The translations under genes were made by a program, and so were the position numbers. Under the pieces are notes generated by a model. It was not told the origin of the DNA. It saw nothing but the letters and a program-made list of their open reading frames with translations, and made no database searches. A stretch of 64,000 bases of DNA from Undaria pinnatifida (taxonomy: Eukaryota; Sar; Phaeophyceae; Laminariales; Alariaceae): assembly GCA_012845835.1 (NCBI GenBank), contig JABAKD010000016.1, positions 4,402,859 through 4,466,858 of the forward strand, read 5' to 3'. The first letter of the stretch is position 1, and each line of letters opens with the position of its first letter. Shown one piece after another: positions 36,101 to 45,655 of the stretch.

Positions 36101-39100
36101 CTGGAAAAGAAACTGGTGCGCAAGTTTAAAGTTTTCACATCACCTCCCCCCCCCCCCCCCCGATCCTTCCTCCCGAGGGCAATTATGCGGCAATTAGATC
36201 TGTGACGGACAGACGTCTAGACGTCATATATAGCCTGTGACGGACAGACGGACGTCTAGACGTCGTACATACTAGTCTATGTGTGGAATTTCCTGGAGGT
36301 GTGACTGACGGCGCCCAACACCGCCGTCTTATGAAATATTTTGCCCTTTCTTCACCGAAATTCGTGCTCGCGGTATTTCCATACTGCCATGTGTTGGGTC
36401 CACGTTGTTGGAAAGGGATGAAAGGGATCATGTTGCGTGTGCTTGAGGTGATTAGAAGCCGTTAAAAACGGACACGTTATGCGTACGGTGAATGGGCGTG
36501 CCTTCCTCCATATGTTCCCGCGCACACATGTAGGAGGCGGCCCGTGAGGAAATCGACGACCTCGCGATGGAACACGAGGCGGAGCGGGAAGAGCTGCTGG
36601 ATTCAATTCGGAATCAGAACAAAGAGTTGCAGCTGTGGGAACAGGTGCGCCAAAGAGTTGCAGCTGTGGGAACAGGTGCGCCCATGTCGCCATATTATTT
36701 CCCCTAACATTTACAAGGTTCTCCTTTGGGACGTGGTTGGCTTGAACTCCCGGGGTTGTCGAAATTCGAACGGGGGGCAAAACACTGTTGAAAACCAAAA
36801 ACAAGCAACAAGCCACGAAGCCGCCATGCGAGTACCCCAGCAGGTAAAAACGACCAGCCTAAACGAACCCTACCTTCTCGGGAAGCAGAAGCAAGACACA
36901 CCTTGTAGAGAGCTAGCGGTGTGGGGGGTGAAAATACTTCTTCCTTGTTTCGGGTTTCGATGTCGATCGACGGTTTACTCCACCTTCCCCTTCCCCCCGC
37001 CTGCCGCCGAACATGCCCCCCCCTCTTTTTAACCTCCAGGTGGCTCGACAGATCCTGCCGTCGAAGGAAATATCCCGTATCTGGGAAAGAGGGGAGTACG
37101 ACGAAGACGAGCAAACGTGGATACTGCCGCGCATCAAGGCTCGAGCGAGCTACGTCGGGGAATCTTGCAAACTCCCTCTGTTGGGACCCGTAGGTGCTGT
37201 GACCGGCGGTTTCGATGACGATGGGAACAGCCAGGCTAGCGGTGGCGGAAGCTCACGGAGAGATCGACGGAGAGCCGGAGGGAGAAATAGTGGAGTGGGA
37301 GAAGTTAGGGCAAGTGGGAGCGGGGGTGCGATGGAAGGTGGCGGTAGCGGTAGGAGAGCGTCGGTGGGGGGCAGGCCGGGGAAAGGGGACACCGCGAGTG
37401 GTGGAGAGGAGGGCGGGGGTAAGAGGAGACGGAGCTTCGTCGGAGGTAGGGGGGGCAACGAGGATCGACCACCGCGACGTGCGGGGGAAGGGGTCGGGCC
37501 GAGAGAAGGAGGAGGCGGCGGTGAGGAAGAGCGCTCATGCGCTAGCTAAATACGAAGTAAGCAAATAAAACCAATACGTTTTCGACGTTCGACACATCGA
37601 TTACCTCGCTTAGTATCATTATTAAACGCAAGGGGACACCAGGGGATGGAGGTAGTTGCAGGCCCAAGGGTATCGTGTACGGGAATGCCAATCATAGTGA
37701 TGCAGAGTTGCAGGCTCAAGGGTATCATTCGAGCAGCGACGCTGGAAGTTATAAGGAAACATGCTCGTGTTCCGTGACGTTGCTGTTCGCGTTACGCATG
37801 TATTATGCGCTTGTAAGTACAGCGTGAAGTTTGTTTCACAGTCGTTTTAATGAAGCATGGAGGCACCGCATTTCCCACAAACTAAACAGCTATGTTACAA
37901 ACGTACCATCCGATCGCAGGCAGCCAAAATATACGTTAGAAACGGCTCTTCGAGTACCATCAAAATGTGTGTAATGGCGCCCCGCCACCATCAAAGGAGC
38001 ATTGGTCACGACGACCGCGCGGCCGACGTATTCCCCATCAAAACGTACCTGGTAAAAGTTACGGTTTCCCTTTCTAAAACTGCCGTCTATCACATTCTGA
38101 AATTGCCACCATCACATTCTTTGGTCGAGGGCCATAGAAAAACTGAACTCGTCGTTTCTCATTCGGCGAACGACACCAAGGTCGGTTTATTTTTCTCCCC
38201 CCACCGGCGTCGTTTTCTCTGTCGTACGGCAGGCATATTCAACGACGCCGATAAGCCTTGGGAAGGGTTTGCGGGCAAGGAGACCGGGAAATCGAGAAAT
38301 AGGAGCGTCGTGGGTCCAGGAGCAGCTAACCCACGGGATGACGTGAGCTCACCAACCCGGGAAGATCGTTACAAGGGGCTTACACCTCCCATCAGCCCGG
38401 CACAGGTGAGCGGCGGCGCGGTAGAGGCAGGGTTTTTCGGCCAAGAAACACTTCGGACTGACTGGGGAAATATCTGGTATCGTTTGGCGCTTAGTGTATA
38501 CCTCGCCGATGGGATTGGTCATCTGGTTGAGCTTCCATGTATTCTCTAATTAAGGTTTGGGTGAGGCATGCATAGTATAGAGATTATCAAGGGTAGAGGT
38601 GAGGAAAAATCAGGTACTATTGGTACTACCAGTACCATTATTCACAGTAGCATGTACCGACATTAGAAATGGGCGTGGTCGGGCAATAGGGGGTAGGGGG
38701 GGGGGCTCGTCGTACAGGTATGCCTAGAGGAGTTTTTGACCTTTAAAAGCGTCTCAGATATTCCGGGGAGGGGTCTTGGCCCTTAAAAGCGTCTCGGGTT
38801 ATCCACCCCTGAAGGGGACTTGACTCTTGACAGCATCTCAGGCATCCCGAAAGAGGCCTTGGCTTTTCAAAACGTGAAGAGGGGGAGTATTTTCTGGCCA
38901 AAGGACGGTCGAATATTTTCGTCGACAAGACGCGATTCGCCGGTCTGTGCGATTGCCAGAGTTGGTGCATTGTGAAGAGTTCTGGACCACGGCACTATGC
39001 CTGGCGCGACAGACAAGAAAACCAACCGCGTTACGGTCATATCGTATTGCATCACTCTCGACGGAAAAAAAGCAAGGACCGTTGTATCACTCATTGGTAT

Positions 39101-40064
39101 GAACACCCCAGATGTTCTTCACGTTTATGTCCAGAGTGGTACGCAGCGTGGAGACTTACACCAAGCATTCATTCTAGCTGTTGTTTATAATTCCCCGCCC
39201 GCATAAACCTACCCATTGAAGGAAAACCAGAACTAGCCTTCTGACCGGCCCACTCCGCCGTCCTCGGGGTCCATTTCATTGCGGCTTGCTCTGTCACCAA
39301 AGGGGCGAATGACCAGCCCGTATCAAGTTCAGTCAGCAAACGCTTCGGCTAGGCACGGGGAGCAATCACATCCCCGGCCCCAGCAGAGCAGGGGCTCCGT
39401 CGCGGACGGGTCTGATCCAAGCAGGTGCGCCCCGATGAAAGTGGTAAGACCATCCCGATGTTGCTGGGTGCCGACGGACCCGTTGTCCGTGCAATAGATG
39501 GGACGGTAAGTTTTAGAGTGATAAAACAAGCCGGATATTTCCCACTCTCGTTTCCGTACATCACTCCAGTCTTCAGTAGCTCATTAACTCTTGTAGAAGC
39601 GCAAAATTAATTCAACAAAACTTCCAAGTACGTTATCTTTGGTAACGTGGTGCCAAGTCTAAAGAGGCTAAACGTATATCGTTTGTGTCTCGAGCGGCCG
39701 GATACAAACTGGTAATCCGGCAAGCGAATACCACAGCCACCGCCTGTCTCCTCCGGCGCAATGATCGATCCCCAACGAGAAAAACTTGTTCGGAAGATGA
39801 TTTCACCTTGGTGTACAGAAACGAAAATACGCCTTGAACCCGCCGGTTGTGTGACAGGCGGCCTTCAAGCCACCGAGATCCCGAGAGGTCTTCCTCTGCG
39901 GCAGGCACCTGGGATTTTTCTGGCGGCGGAGGGCGCGGAGAGGAAGTCGAGTTTCCCTCCCAGGGGGGTGGCGGCAGCAGCCGGGCAGACCGGTGTCCTT
40001 CGCGACAGGGGGGAACGAGGACAGGGTGAGACGCCCTTGTTCGGCGTACTTTTTTGCACTATAG
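18117..40064 (+). CDS. Kinesin-2 (KIF3/FLA10-like) motor subunit, about 20 exons
   Basis: Motor subunit of heterotrimeric kinesin-II, the anterograde intraflagellar transport motor by family knowledge. Exons: 18117-18245, 19734-19901, 21345-21491, 22533-22631, 23771-23959, 24534-24724, 26869-26952, 28285-28366, 28773-28899, 29877-30241, 30843-30962, 32615-32701, 33261-33467, 35186-35263, 36026-36115, 36534-36644, 37040-37520. Tentative exons are 38233-38405, 39425-39505 and 39858-40064 (read-through to TAG). The motor begins [10 protein letters not shown]. The P-loop is GQTGCGKT (98-105), switch I NETSSRSH (213-220) and switch II DLAGSE (249-254), then [11 protein letters not shown] and INEDPKD, a kinesin-2 hallmark. 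A charged coiled-coil stalk follows, with an acidic insertion encoded by the tenth exon. The tail has IPLEEKSK-like [10 protein letters not shown] and EYDEDEQTW. Introns after 23959 and 33467 use GC donors. The start has A at -3 and a kinesin-2-like short leader. Uncertain: the 37520 donor and everything after it. KIF3A versus KIF3B type is unresolved. Confidence 0.92.
19953..20056 (-). mobile_element. Degenerate TRIM LTR fragment in kinesin-2 intron
   Basis: GGATATTAGTCCGTTGGG and, after an interruption, GGTTAACCAATTACCC and AACTAAGCCTTAA match the reverse complement of the 84 bp LTR at 878-960. No internal region remains. Confidence 0.6.
21765..22020 (-). repeat. Dispersed repeat family F, copy 2 (inverted)
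   Basis: Reverse-complement relative of 33965-34140: GGCTCGGCGTCACTCGTGCG and AAGCTTTTGTGCGGATAC correspond to the GCACTCGCGCGAGTGACCCC region and its left part. Lies in the kinesin-2 intron 21492-22532. Confidence 0.5.
23345..23625. repeat. Degenerate GATCTAATT 9 bp minisatellite
   Basis: Units such as GATCTAATT, GATCTGATT and GATGTAATT recur with about 9 bp period in the intron before the exon at 23771. A cleaner 9 bp array, GATCTGTCT, sits in a later intron of the same gene (28004-28197). Confidence 0.8.
24310..24465 (+). repeat. Dispersed repeat family G, copy 1
   Basis: GTTTGGCGTTGCATAGC, then GTGGCCACAGAGAAAGCTCG, then GCTGGGTGTAGATGGGT recur in reverse complement at 31978-32110 with the same spacing. 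Located in the kinesin-2 intron 23960-24533. Confidence 0.65.
24928..25206. mobile_element. MITE-like element, 279 bp, 16 bp terminal inverted repeats
   Basis: The left end CGCGTGCTACGATAGA and the reverse complement of the right end CGCGTGCTACGGTAGA differ at one base. The interior is A/T-rich and non-coding. A diverged copy is at 58650-58895. Flanks (AAAGGGA and CCAAAAG) show no clear target duplication. Superfamily not assignable. Confidence 0.75.
25422..25793 (+). mobile_element. TRIM, two LTRs, in kinesin-2 intron
   Basis: LTRs 25422-25505 and 25710-25793 match those at 878-1537. The internal region has the same primer-binding site, a B-box-like GGTTCAAATGC and the polypurine tract GGGGGGAGAG. 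Flanking four bases are CATA and CATC, a possible worn 4 bp target duplication. Sense orientation within the intron 24725-26868. Confidence 0.85.
26492..26671. mobile_element. Foldback/MITE-like element, ~32 bp inverted repeats
   Basis: AAACGCCATCCTATCAA (left, from 26498) is mirrored by TTGATAGGATGGCGTTT on the right (ending near 26666), with flanking similarity out to about 32 bases. The 115 bp middle is non-coding. Lies just upstream of the kinesin-2 exon at 26869. Confidence 0.7.
27127..27170. repeat. ATGTTTAGCG 10 bp minisatellite, four units
   Basis: Four consecutive near-perfect units in a kinesin-2 intron. A run of about 20 G follows at 27306-27327. Confidence 0.85.
27560..27765. repeat. 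Degenerate GGGTC/GACCC satellite
   Basis: Repeated GACCCG, GGGTCAGG and GATCCGACCC words, related to the cleaner GGGTC arrays at 60.8 and 62.1 kb. Intronic. Confidence 0.6.
28004..28197. repeat. GATCTGTCT minisatellite, about 21 units
   Basis: Near-perfect 9 bp array ending 88 bp before the kinesin-2 exon at 28285. It is open on the plus strand (Asp-Leu-Ser repeats) and stays open in the same frame into that exon. Confidence 0.95.
28500..28615 (+). repeat. SINE-body fragment
   Basis: GGGAAGAACATTCTGAACC, CTCGCGGTAAAAAATGAAG and AACCCCGGATTTG align with the body of the element at 50225-50570 and the inverted copy at 31105-31345. Confidence 0.6.
31105..31345 (-). repeat. SINE-body copy, inverted
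   Basis: The reverse complement contains GACGAGGGAAGAAATAGCTG, CTCGCGATAAAAATGAAGG, TGACCCCGGATCTGAG and AGGGAGGGAG, matching 50395-50570 in order. No tRNA-like head is visible. Located in the kinesin-2 intron 30963-32614. Confidence 0.7.
31978..32110 (-). repeat. Dispersed repeat family G, copy 2
   Basis: Reverse-complement match to 24310-24465, including the GATGTAGATGGGT word. The long minus-strand open frame 31692-32627 overlaps this repeat and is not regarded as a gene. Confidence 0.65.
33965..34140 (+). repeat. Dispersed repeat family F, copy 3
   Basis: GGCGCAGCGTGTAGCTTACA, GGCTCAAGACCACAAAGGAAC and GCGCGAGTGACCCCGAGCC match 12430-12595 in order. Located in the intron after the GC-donor exon 33261-33467. 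Confidence 0.6.
34891..35206 (+). repeat. 79 bp minisatellite that includes a 3' splice site
   Basis: Units start at 34891, 34970, 35049 and 35128 (CCGCCCTCACATCACGCC). The last unit contains the real acceptor ATCAG and the first bases of exon 35186-35263 (GCGAAGTT). The earlier units keep GCGAAGTT but read TTCAT in place of TCAG, so they lack the AG. Confidence 0.9.
35930..35996. repeat. Tandem duplication of about 33 bp
   Basis: GGACATACGTTTTGGGTCGT followed by CCATAAAAGTGT occurs twice in a row in the intron before exon 36026-36115. Confidence 0.9.
36195..36350. repeat. Dispersed repeat family H, copy 1
   Basis: GTGACGGACAGACGTCTAGA is duplicated locally, then GGTGTGACTGACGG and CCGCCGTCT follow. 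The same words in the same order occur at 53027-53135. Confidence 0.6.
36620..36681 (+). repeat. 31 bp tandem duplication across an exon end, giving two donors
   Basis: Units 36620-36650 and 36651-36681 are identical and each holds the end of the exon (TTGCAGCTGTGGGAACAG) followed by GTGCGC. Splicing at 36644 keeps frame; at 36675 it adds 31 bases and shifts the frame. Confidence 0.9.
38733..38877. repeat. Imperfect ~48 bp tandem repeat
   Basis: Three to four diverged units with TTGACC/TTGGCC, TTTAAAAGCGTCTC and ATCCACCCC/ATTCCGGGGAGG. In the tentative intron after 38405. Confidence 0.7.
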
Positions 40065-40269
40065 TGGAGAGTACGAAGCGTTTACCATCATTCGTCCCGC
40101 TAAAAAAGCATACTCCAACGGGAGAAGGGGGATCAGATGGCGGTTAGTCACGTGTCCATACGGCTAGGTTCGGGTGGAGGAAGATAACGGGGTAGAGGAA
40201 CAGAAACCAGGTCTGTAAATAATTTCCTCCTTATCCCTCCCGCACCGTTTTGCCGCTGCCTGAGAGCAG

Positions 40270-40825
40270 ATCCAGAGCGGCATCTGGCAGCAGGCTCGGG
40301 CGTGAACAACGCCAACTACACCAAAACGCCTCTCCTGCAGGGCTAGGGGATGACCGCAGCGGCACCCCCGAGGATCCCTCTCACCACCAACCCACCGAAG
40401 CTGCTACTACCAACGGCTGCACCACCAGCAGCTTCATTACCGACGGTTGTGGCGAAGTAGCGAAAACCGCGGATGCACCTGGGGGGGCAGGAGGGGACAG
40501 AACACGGATAAAATCTCGCAGGAGAAAAGTGAGGGCGCCCATGGGAGGAATCGGGGGGGCTGAGGAAGAACCTGGGAAGATGGCGGAATGGGGTGACGCC
40601 GGCGGTGGCGGTGGCAAAAAAGAGCGCAGGTCTAAAAACGAGGGCATGGGAAGAAACGACGTCGCGGAAGGGGGCGAAGCAGAGGGGGACGCGGACAACT
40701 TATCTTCAATCCTGGACTCGGCCCTTTGGAAGGGTGGGAGGGCAGAAGATAAAAGGGTTCGGGACGGGGGAGGGCGCGGTGTCGCGCCGTCAGAGTCGGG
40801 TGAAGAGTACGACTTCGAGGGCTAG
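40270..40825 (+). CDS. Possible alternative terminal exon of the kinesin-2 gene, or spurious open frame
   Basis: An open frame of about 185 codons follows a good acceptor (pyrimidine-rich stretch then GAGAGCAG at 40262-40269) and ends in TAG at 40825 with the acidic end EEYDFEG. It is rich in Gly, Glu, Arg and Ser and looks like a disordered tail. The frame needs an incoming phase of 2, whereas the preceding tentative exon (39858-40025, donor AGG|GTGAGA) leaves phase 0 in the frame forced by 39425-39505. It therefore joins only if an exon is missing or misplaced. GC-rich low-complexity DNA can stay open by chance. No family similarity recognised. Confidence 0.3.
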
Positions 40826-43027
40826 GTACTTAGAGAGCAGGATTTTATCAAATTGCCTTACCTTATGATAGCGTGTGCTTGATACCCGCAAAAGAAATTT
40901 AGGGTTACATATATTTTAGAAGCACACGATGTGGACGGCCGCGGGCGCGCAAGTATATATTTTGAATGTGTGTACACCTCCATCGCAAGCTGTTTAAGAG
41001 AAAGAAAACTCGTGGCAGTGCCCTTCGGGTAGGTGTATTGCGGCCCCTATGCCGTCCGCGAGGATTATCACAGGCGACGTATCCCCAAATCAGACAGAAC
41101 GGCGGGCATGGTGAGTACCGGTTGCACGAAGGAGTCTATGCTTTGAACGTGCGCGCGGTAGGCAAGAACTGCCGCCGACCTTGAGCCTCGTGCTTTTTTT
41201 TTTTCACCCTCCGCTTGCCTAGCCCCAAAATATGACTCCAGCTTGGACGTGTGAAAGTGAAGGCGGAGACTACTCGGGTCGCAGTTTGGCTTTCTGACGC
41301 CATTACCCGTTTCGTGTCCCGTTGCATGTCATACGTCACAAGCTTGTTGGTTTAAATATACAAGTAGCTCGTTATATCGTACATGTATGTGCCTCTATGA
41401 CTACATCCCAACGCCTTCTCTTCAGAGCGTCGCCTAGGAAGCACCGGTACATTGCAGCGTCACATGCGACAAAACCCAGTTATCGCAATGACCTCTGTTT
41501 CCTGAGGGTTTGCGCTCTGGTTCTCCGTCTCGGGCGAGAAAAACGGCTGTCGAAATCTGAGGCCGATTATGTGAATCTGTTTTTCTGAGGTCAACTGACG
41601 CAAGATTCCAGTCCTTTTTTTAGGATTTGAGGTGCTTCCGAGGCCACTTTTCTTTGGCCACTTGAAGCAGGATCCCAGACTTTTTCCTACGGTAGTACTT
41701 CAGACTACAAGTCGCACCCCACCCCAACACCGTTGTACATCTCCACCCCCCCCCCCGACAGCGTCGCATTCACGACGGCATCGCATCGCACACCGTCGTA
41801 CTCCGCCGCGCGACGATAGCATTGCATCCGCCTTACTCTCAGCTTGAGGTCTACCATTAGAAAAAGCTGGTGATGAGTCGAGTACCCTGTCGTATGGCGT
41901 ATCATTTCATGTGATGATAACGAAACGTTTTTACAGTAGTGCTTCGGACGACAAGTCGCACCCCACCTCCCAGGCGAGGTATAAGGCGAGGAGACTGCTC
42001 CTTAATTTGTTGGAGGCTATACGGATCGAACCGGAATAACCATCGATTGCACCCGGGAATACCATTTTTCCATTCGAACTGCTACCTCATTCCTCGCCGC
42101 ATAGAGGATCGAGTCTCAGTTCGAGCGTGTCACAGCCCCCTTGTAGATGCGACTCATAGCATCTCGACCTTACCGCCAATCGGCTCGAGTAAAGATGCGA
42201 GGTTTTTACCATGTTCATACCATGTCGATATTATAACCTTATACTCGGAGTATATGAGATGGCACGTGGCGTGTATCAGCGCTTAGCCGGTGTACGCTCG
42301 TAGGCTCGCTTTCGGATGACCCGATGAAGACACAGCCTATGTGATTTGAGGCAAACGCAGGTCACGATCAGGTGAACCTGTAAGAAAAGAGCTCCAAATG
42401 CAGAAGAGAAGATTATGTTGTTCGGCGACCCCAAGCCGATATGTTGATTGATTGACTTGCTTTGCTCAGCAGATGAAAGCTGATAGTGGGTAAGGTTCAG
42501 AAGTGGAGATCTGATGTGAAGATGTATGTGGAGATGCGTGGAGTGCCCACGTGAGGGACGTGCGCGTGGTGCGCTGCTCGTAGCTCAAAGACAAAGATAC
42601 CCTCAGCATCTGGTACGAACGAAACAAAAACAAGCTATGACCCCAAGAAAGCAAAAGACCCCAATACGAGATCCTACAGCCTTGTTGTTTATCAACTCGT
42701 ATCTCAGGGTATGTAATGACGAGCCTATGTAGCCTATCTTGTTAAGTCAGCAACAACTCGTCGTAAACATCTTCCCACCGGTTCCAAACAGGATGTCGAC
42801 GACTGTGTCCCTCTCAACGTGTACGAGTACGTACCACATGTACCAGGTATCGGATACGATCAGTCTGTAAACTGCTGTGTACCATACAGTATCTCAGATA
42901 CTACTACTGCTGAGACACCTGCTTGCTAAGTATTGCATCGATAAACGGCATCTACCAGACTGAATACTACTGTCTGTCGTACTAGCAACTCCCAATACAA
43001 TGTATACCAGACGACTTTAAGGACCAG
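40826..43027. other. Gene-free stretch, no recognised feature
   Basis: Open frames are short and lack coding signature. TTTTT-rich and pyrimidine tracts, a pair of similar words (GTAGTACTTCAGACTACAAGT at 41692 and GTAGTGCTTCGGACGACAAGT at 41936, each followed by CGCACCCCACC), and nothing else assignable. Confidence 0.6.
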
Positions 43028-44351
43028 TGTAATAGAGTGTCAGTATATCTGGCAATAGATTCGGTAAGATAGTCCGAAGAGTCATGGTCTATTGGCCACA
43101 AGAAGATTCTCATGAACGGAATACTCTAAGTGGAGCGGATGACCCGTAGAATCTAGCTAGCGTATACCACAAGAGCGTTCTCGGTAACGGAACGTTCTTC
43201 CTCTGGACAAGATAGATAGAAGAAAGCGCGTTAAGCGCTCATGGGAACATAGGACATCCAGGAGAACGTTCCTTGGACGTTCCATAGGTAAAGGTCCGGA
43301 AGAGAGCGCAGCAGTAACGCTGGGGTGAAGCGACTGTGAGCTTCACGCCACCCCCGTCTCACTCCTCCTCCTTCTCCTCCTTCTCCTCCTCCTTCTACTT
43401 TCCTGTCTCCTCGAGCTTGTCATAGCTCAACGCCAATAATGAGAAAGCTATAAAGAAGAACCGGTGCTGTCTCCAAGAGAAGCTGATACCCCTGCGTCCT
43501 TTCCCTCTCACCTTCCGGTACCACGACACCTCACAAATGGCGTCGTCGGCAGGACTCAGTGGCCGCGCCCTTCGTGTTTTCGTAGGCCGATTGCTACTGG
43601 TATACCGCAGGCACATATCCTTTCTCGAGCTCTCACGGTTGTGAGCTCCATCATAGGGCGTCGTAAATTTGCAATGAGGCGTTTAAGCCTCATTATTACG
43701 AGGTGTGGGGGAATCTATAGCCTCATTTTCGTTTGTTTCGAATAGCCGCATCTTCGATGCCCTTTCCAATTCTGGATGTTTTGTTGACATCCTCTGATGG
43801 GCAGGTGATCTGCATCTACGACTATTCAGGGTGGGCTTATGTTATAGAGGGACAGTATATCTGGCAATAGATTCGGTAAGATAGTCCGAAGAGTCATGGT
43901 CTATTGGCCACAAGAAGATTCTCATGAAAGGAATATTCTAAGTGGAGCGGATGACCCGTAGAATCTAGCTAGCTTATACCACAAGAGCGTTCGCGGTAAC
44001 GGAACGTTCTTCCTCTGGACAAGATAGATAGAAGAAAGCGCGTTAAGCGCTCATGGGAACATAGGACATCCAGGAGAACGTTCCTTGTACGTTCTATAGG
44101 TAAAGGTCTGGAAGAGAGCGCAGCAGCAATGCTGGGGTGAAGCGAACTCTGTGAGCTTCACGCCACCCCCGTCTCACTCCTCCTCCTTCTCCTCCTTCTC
44201 CTCCTCCTTCTACTTTCCTGTCTCCTCGAGCTTGTCATAGCTCAACGCCAATAATGAGAAATCTATAAAGAAGAACCGGTGCTGTCTCCAAGAGAAGCTG
44301 ATACCCCTGCGTCCTTTCCCTCTCACCTTCCGGTACCACGACACCTTCGCA
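43028..44351 (+). mobile_element. Intact non-autonomous LTR retroelement (~508 bp LTRs, 304 bp internal region)
   Basis: LTRs 43028-43535 and 43840-44351 start TGTAATAGAG/TGTTATAGAG and end CACA/CGCA. The four bases outside are CCAG on both sides (43024-43027, 44352-44355), a target duplication. The internal region opens AA plus a tRNA-Ser-type primer-binding site (TGGCGTCGTCGGCAGGACTC, 43538-43557) and ends in a purine-rich tract CAGGGTGGGC. It has no coding capacity. LTRs are nearly identical, so insertion is fairly recent. A (CTCCTT)n tract lies inside each LTR. Confidence 0.88.
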
Positions 44352-44365
44352 CCAGGCGCTTAAAT

Positions 44366-44620
44366 GCACGTACGTGCAAGGTTTTCAGATTTGAACGCAA
44401 ACTCAATACTGTCCCTGCCGACCTCGAGAGAAGACCTCGAGCCCCCCAAAGGGTTGGGGTTGGAGTTAGGGTTAGGCTTAGGGTTAGGGTCAGGTCTGGG
44501 GTCGGGTTGGTCTGGGCAGGGCAACCGTCGTATTGTGCAGACCTGCACATAGGGAGCCGCTGTATATATAAATCGCTATTGAATTTATGTGCAAATCTAA
44601 AAAACCTTGCACGAACGTGC
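44366..44620. mobile_element. MITE-like element with 43 bp inverted repeats and telomere-like core
   Basis: The left end GCACGTACGTGCAAGGTTTT (44366 on) and the reverse complement of the right end GCACGTTCGTGCAAGGTTTT (from 44620) stay similar over about 43 bases to CTCAATA/TTCAATA. The middle holds the telomere-like tract 44451-44491. No protein is encoded. It abuts the LTR element ending at 44351. Confidence 0.75.
44451..44491 (+). repeat. Interstitial telomere-like TTAGGG tract
   Basis: GGGTTGGGGTTGGAGTTAGG followed by GTTAGGCTTAGGGTTAGGG: degenerate TTAGGG units. It sits in the centre of the inverted-repeat element rather than at a chromosome end. Confidence 0.75.
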
Positions 44621-44837
44621 AACTTCGCGGGGGCTGGACTTTGTTACCATGTATGTAACGACATGATGGAAACTGACATGTAGCATCTCAAATAGCTGAC
44701 AAAAAAAAAGTCGTACTGTACCTGGCAGGAAATAGTACGCGGTCTCCATGCCCCATACCCTCGCGAACAGTCTATTATTAAAAAAACATTAACACCACAA
44801 GTTTTCCAAGTTTTTCATCAAAAATTGGAAAACGTCA

Positions 44838-44900
44838 GCTGTGATTACAACCGATTGAATGGTTGAAACTCAACTTTGCAATCTGCGTGGTACATCTTTT
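44838..44900. repeat. Fragment shared with 54112-54175
   Basis: CAGCTGTGATTACAACCGAT and GGTTGAAACTCAACTTTGCA recur at 54112 with few changes. Part of the loose family D group. Confidence 0.65.
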
Positions 44901-45080
44901 AAAGATAGCTTCGTTGCTACGCAACAACAGCATAGTCAGTTGCTATACACAGCAGTAGCCACGGTAGTAGCATATCGGTGCGCTGTATGTGTACATAGTC
45001 ATCTGATTGAAGTAAAGTTCGTATCATACAGCACAGCAGCAACTATGTAGTCTAATGGAGTGCCTCCGCATCCTTGCGCG

Positions 45081-45380
45081 CAGTGGCCGCGCCCTTCGTG
45101 TTTCCGTAGGCCGATTGCTACTGGTATACCGTAGGTACATACCCTTTCTCGAGCTCTCACGGTTGTGAGCTCCATCATAGGGCGTCGTAAATTTGCAATG
45201 AGGCGTTTAAGCCTCATTATTACGAGGTGTGGGGGAATCTATAGCCTCATTTTCGTTTGTTTCGAATAGCCGCATCTTCGATGCCCTTTCCAATTCTGGA
45301 TGTTTTGTTGACATCCTTTGATGCAAGGTGATCTGCGACTACGATTATTCAGGGTGGCCTAGTGTAATAGAGTGCCCTCC
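45081..45380 (+). mobile_element. Remnant: second internal region of the 43028 element plus LTR start
   Basis: 45081-45361 matches the internal region 43557-43839 almost throughout. Then TGTAATAGAGTG (45363 on) equals the LTR start before diverging into CCCTCCGTAG. The primer-binding site and 5' LTR are missing; the preceding sequence is unrelated. This implies a related element with a different LTR, or a recombinant. Confidence 0.7.
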
Positions 45381-45655
45381 GTAGAAGGATAGTTTATAGA
45401 TTCGACGTGAAACCATGTCATGGTTGAGGTGAAACCGCGTGACATTAGATGTCCCATTCACGTCAACGCCATCATACATGGGCCATAATGTAGGTGACGA
45501 TGATGGGACAAGCAGGACGCCCCACACCTCACCACCTGCTCTATCTACCTGCTCTACATGCTCTACCTTGCGCTACCGTGTGCCTACGAAGGCCTGTTTT
45601 GTCTGTCTCTTAGAGTTCAATGTAGAGGAAATAATGTATAAGCTATTGAGTCTAT

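Noticed and set aside
37215-37568. Alternative frame through the kinesin-2 tail with a good GTAAGC donor at 37557
   Set aside because: The conserved tail ([19 protein letters not shown]) is in another frame of the same exon. No in-frame splice connects this alternative.
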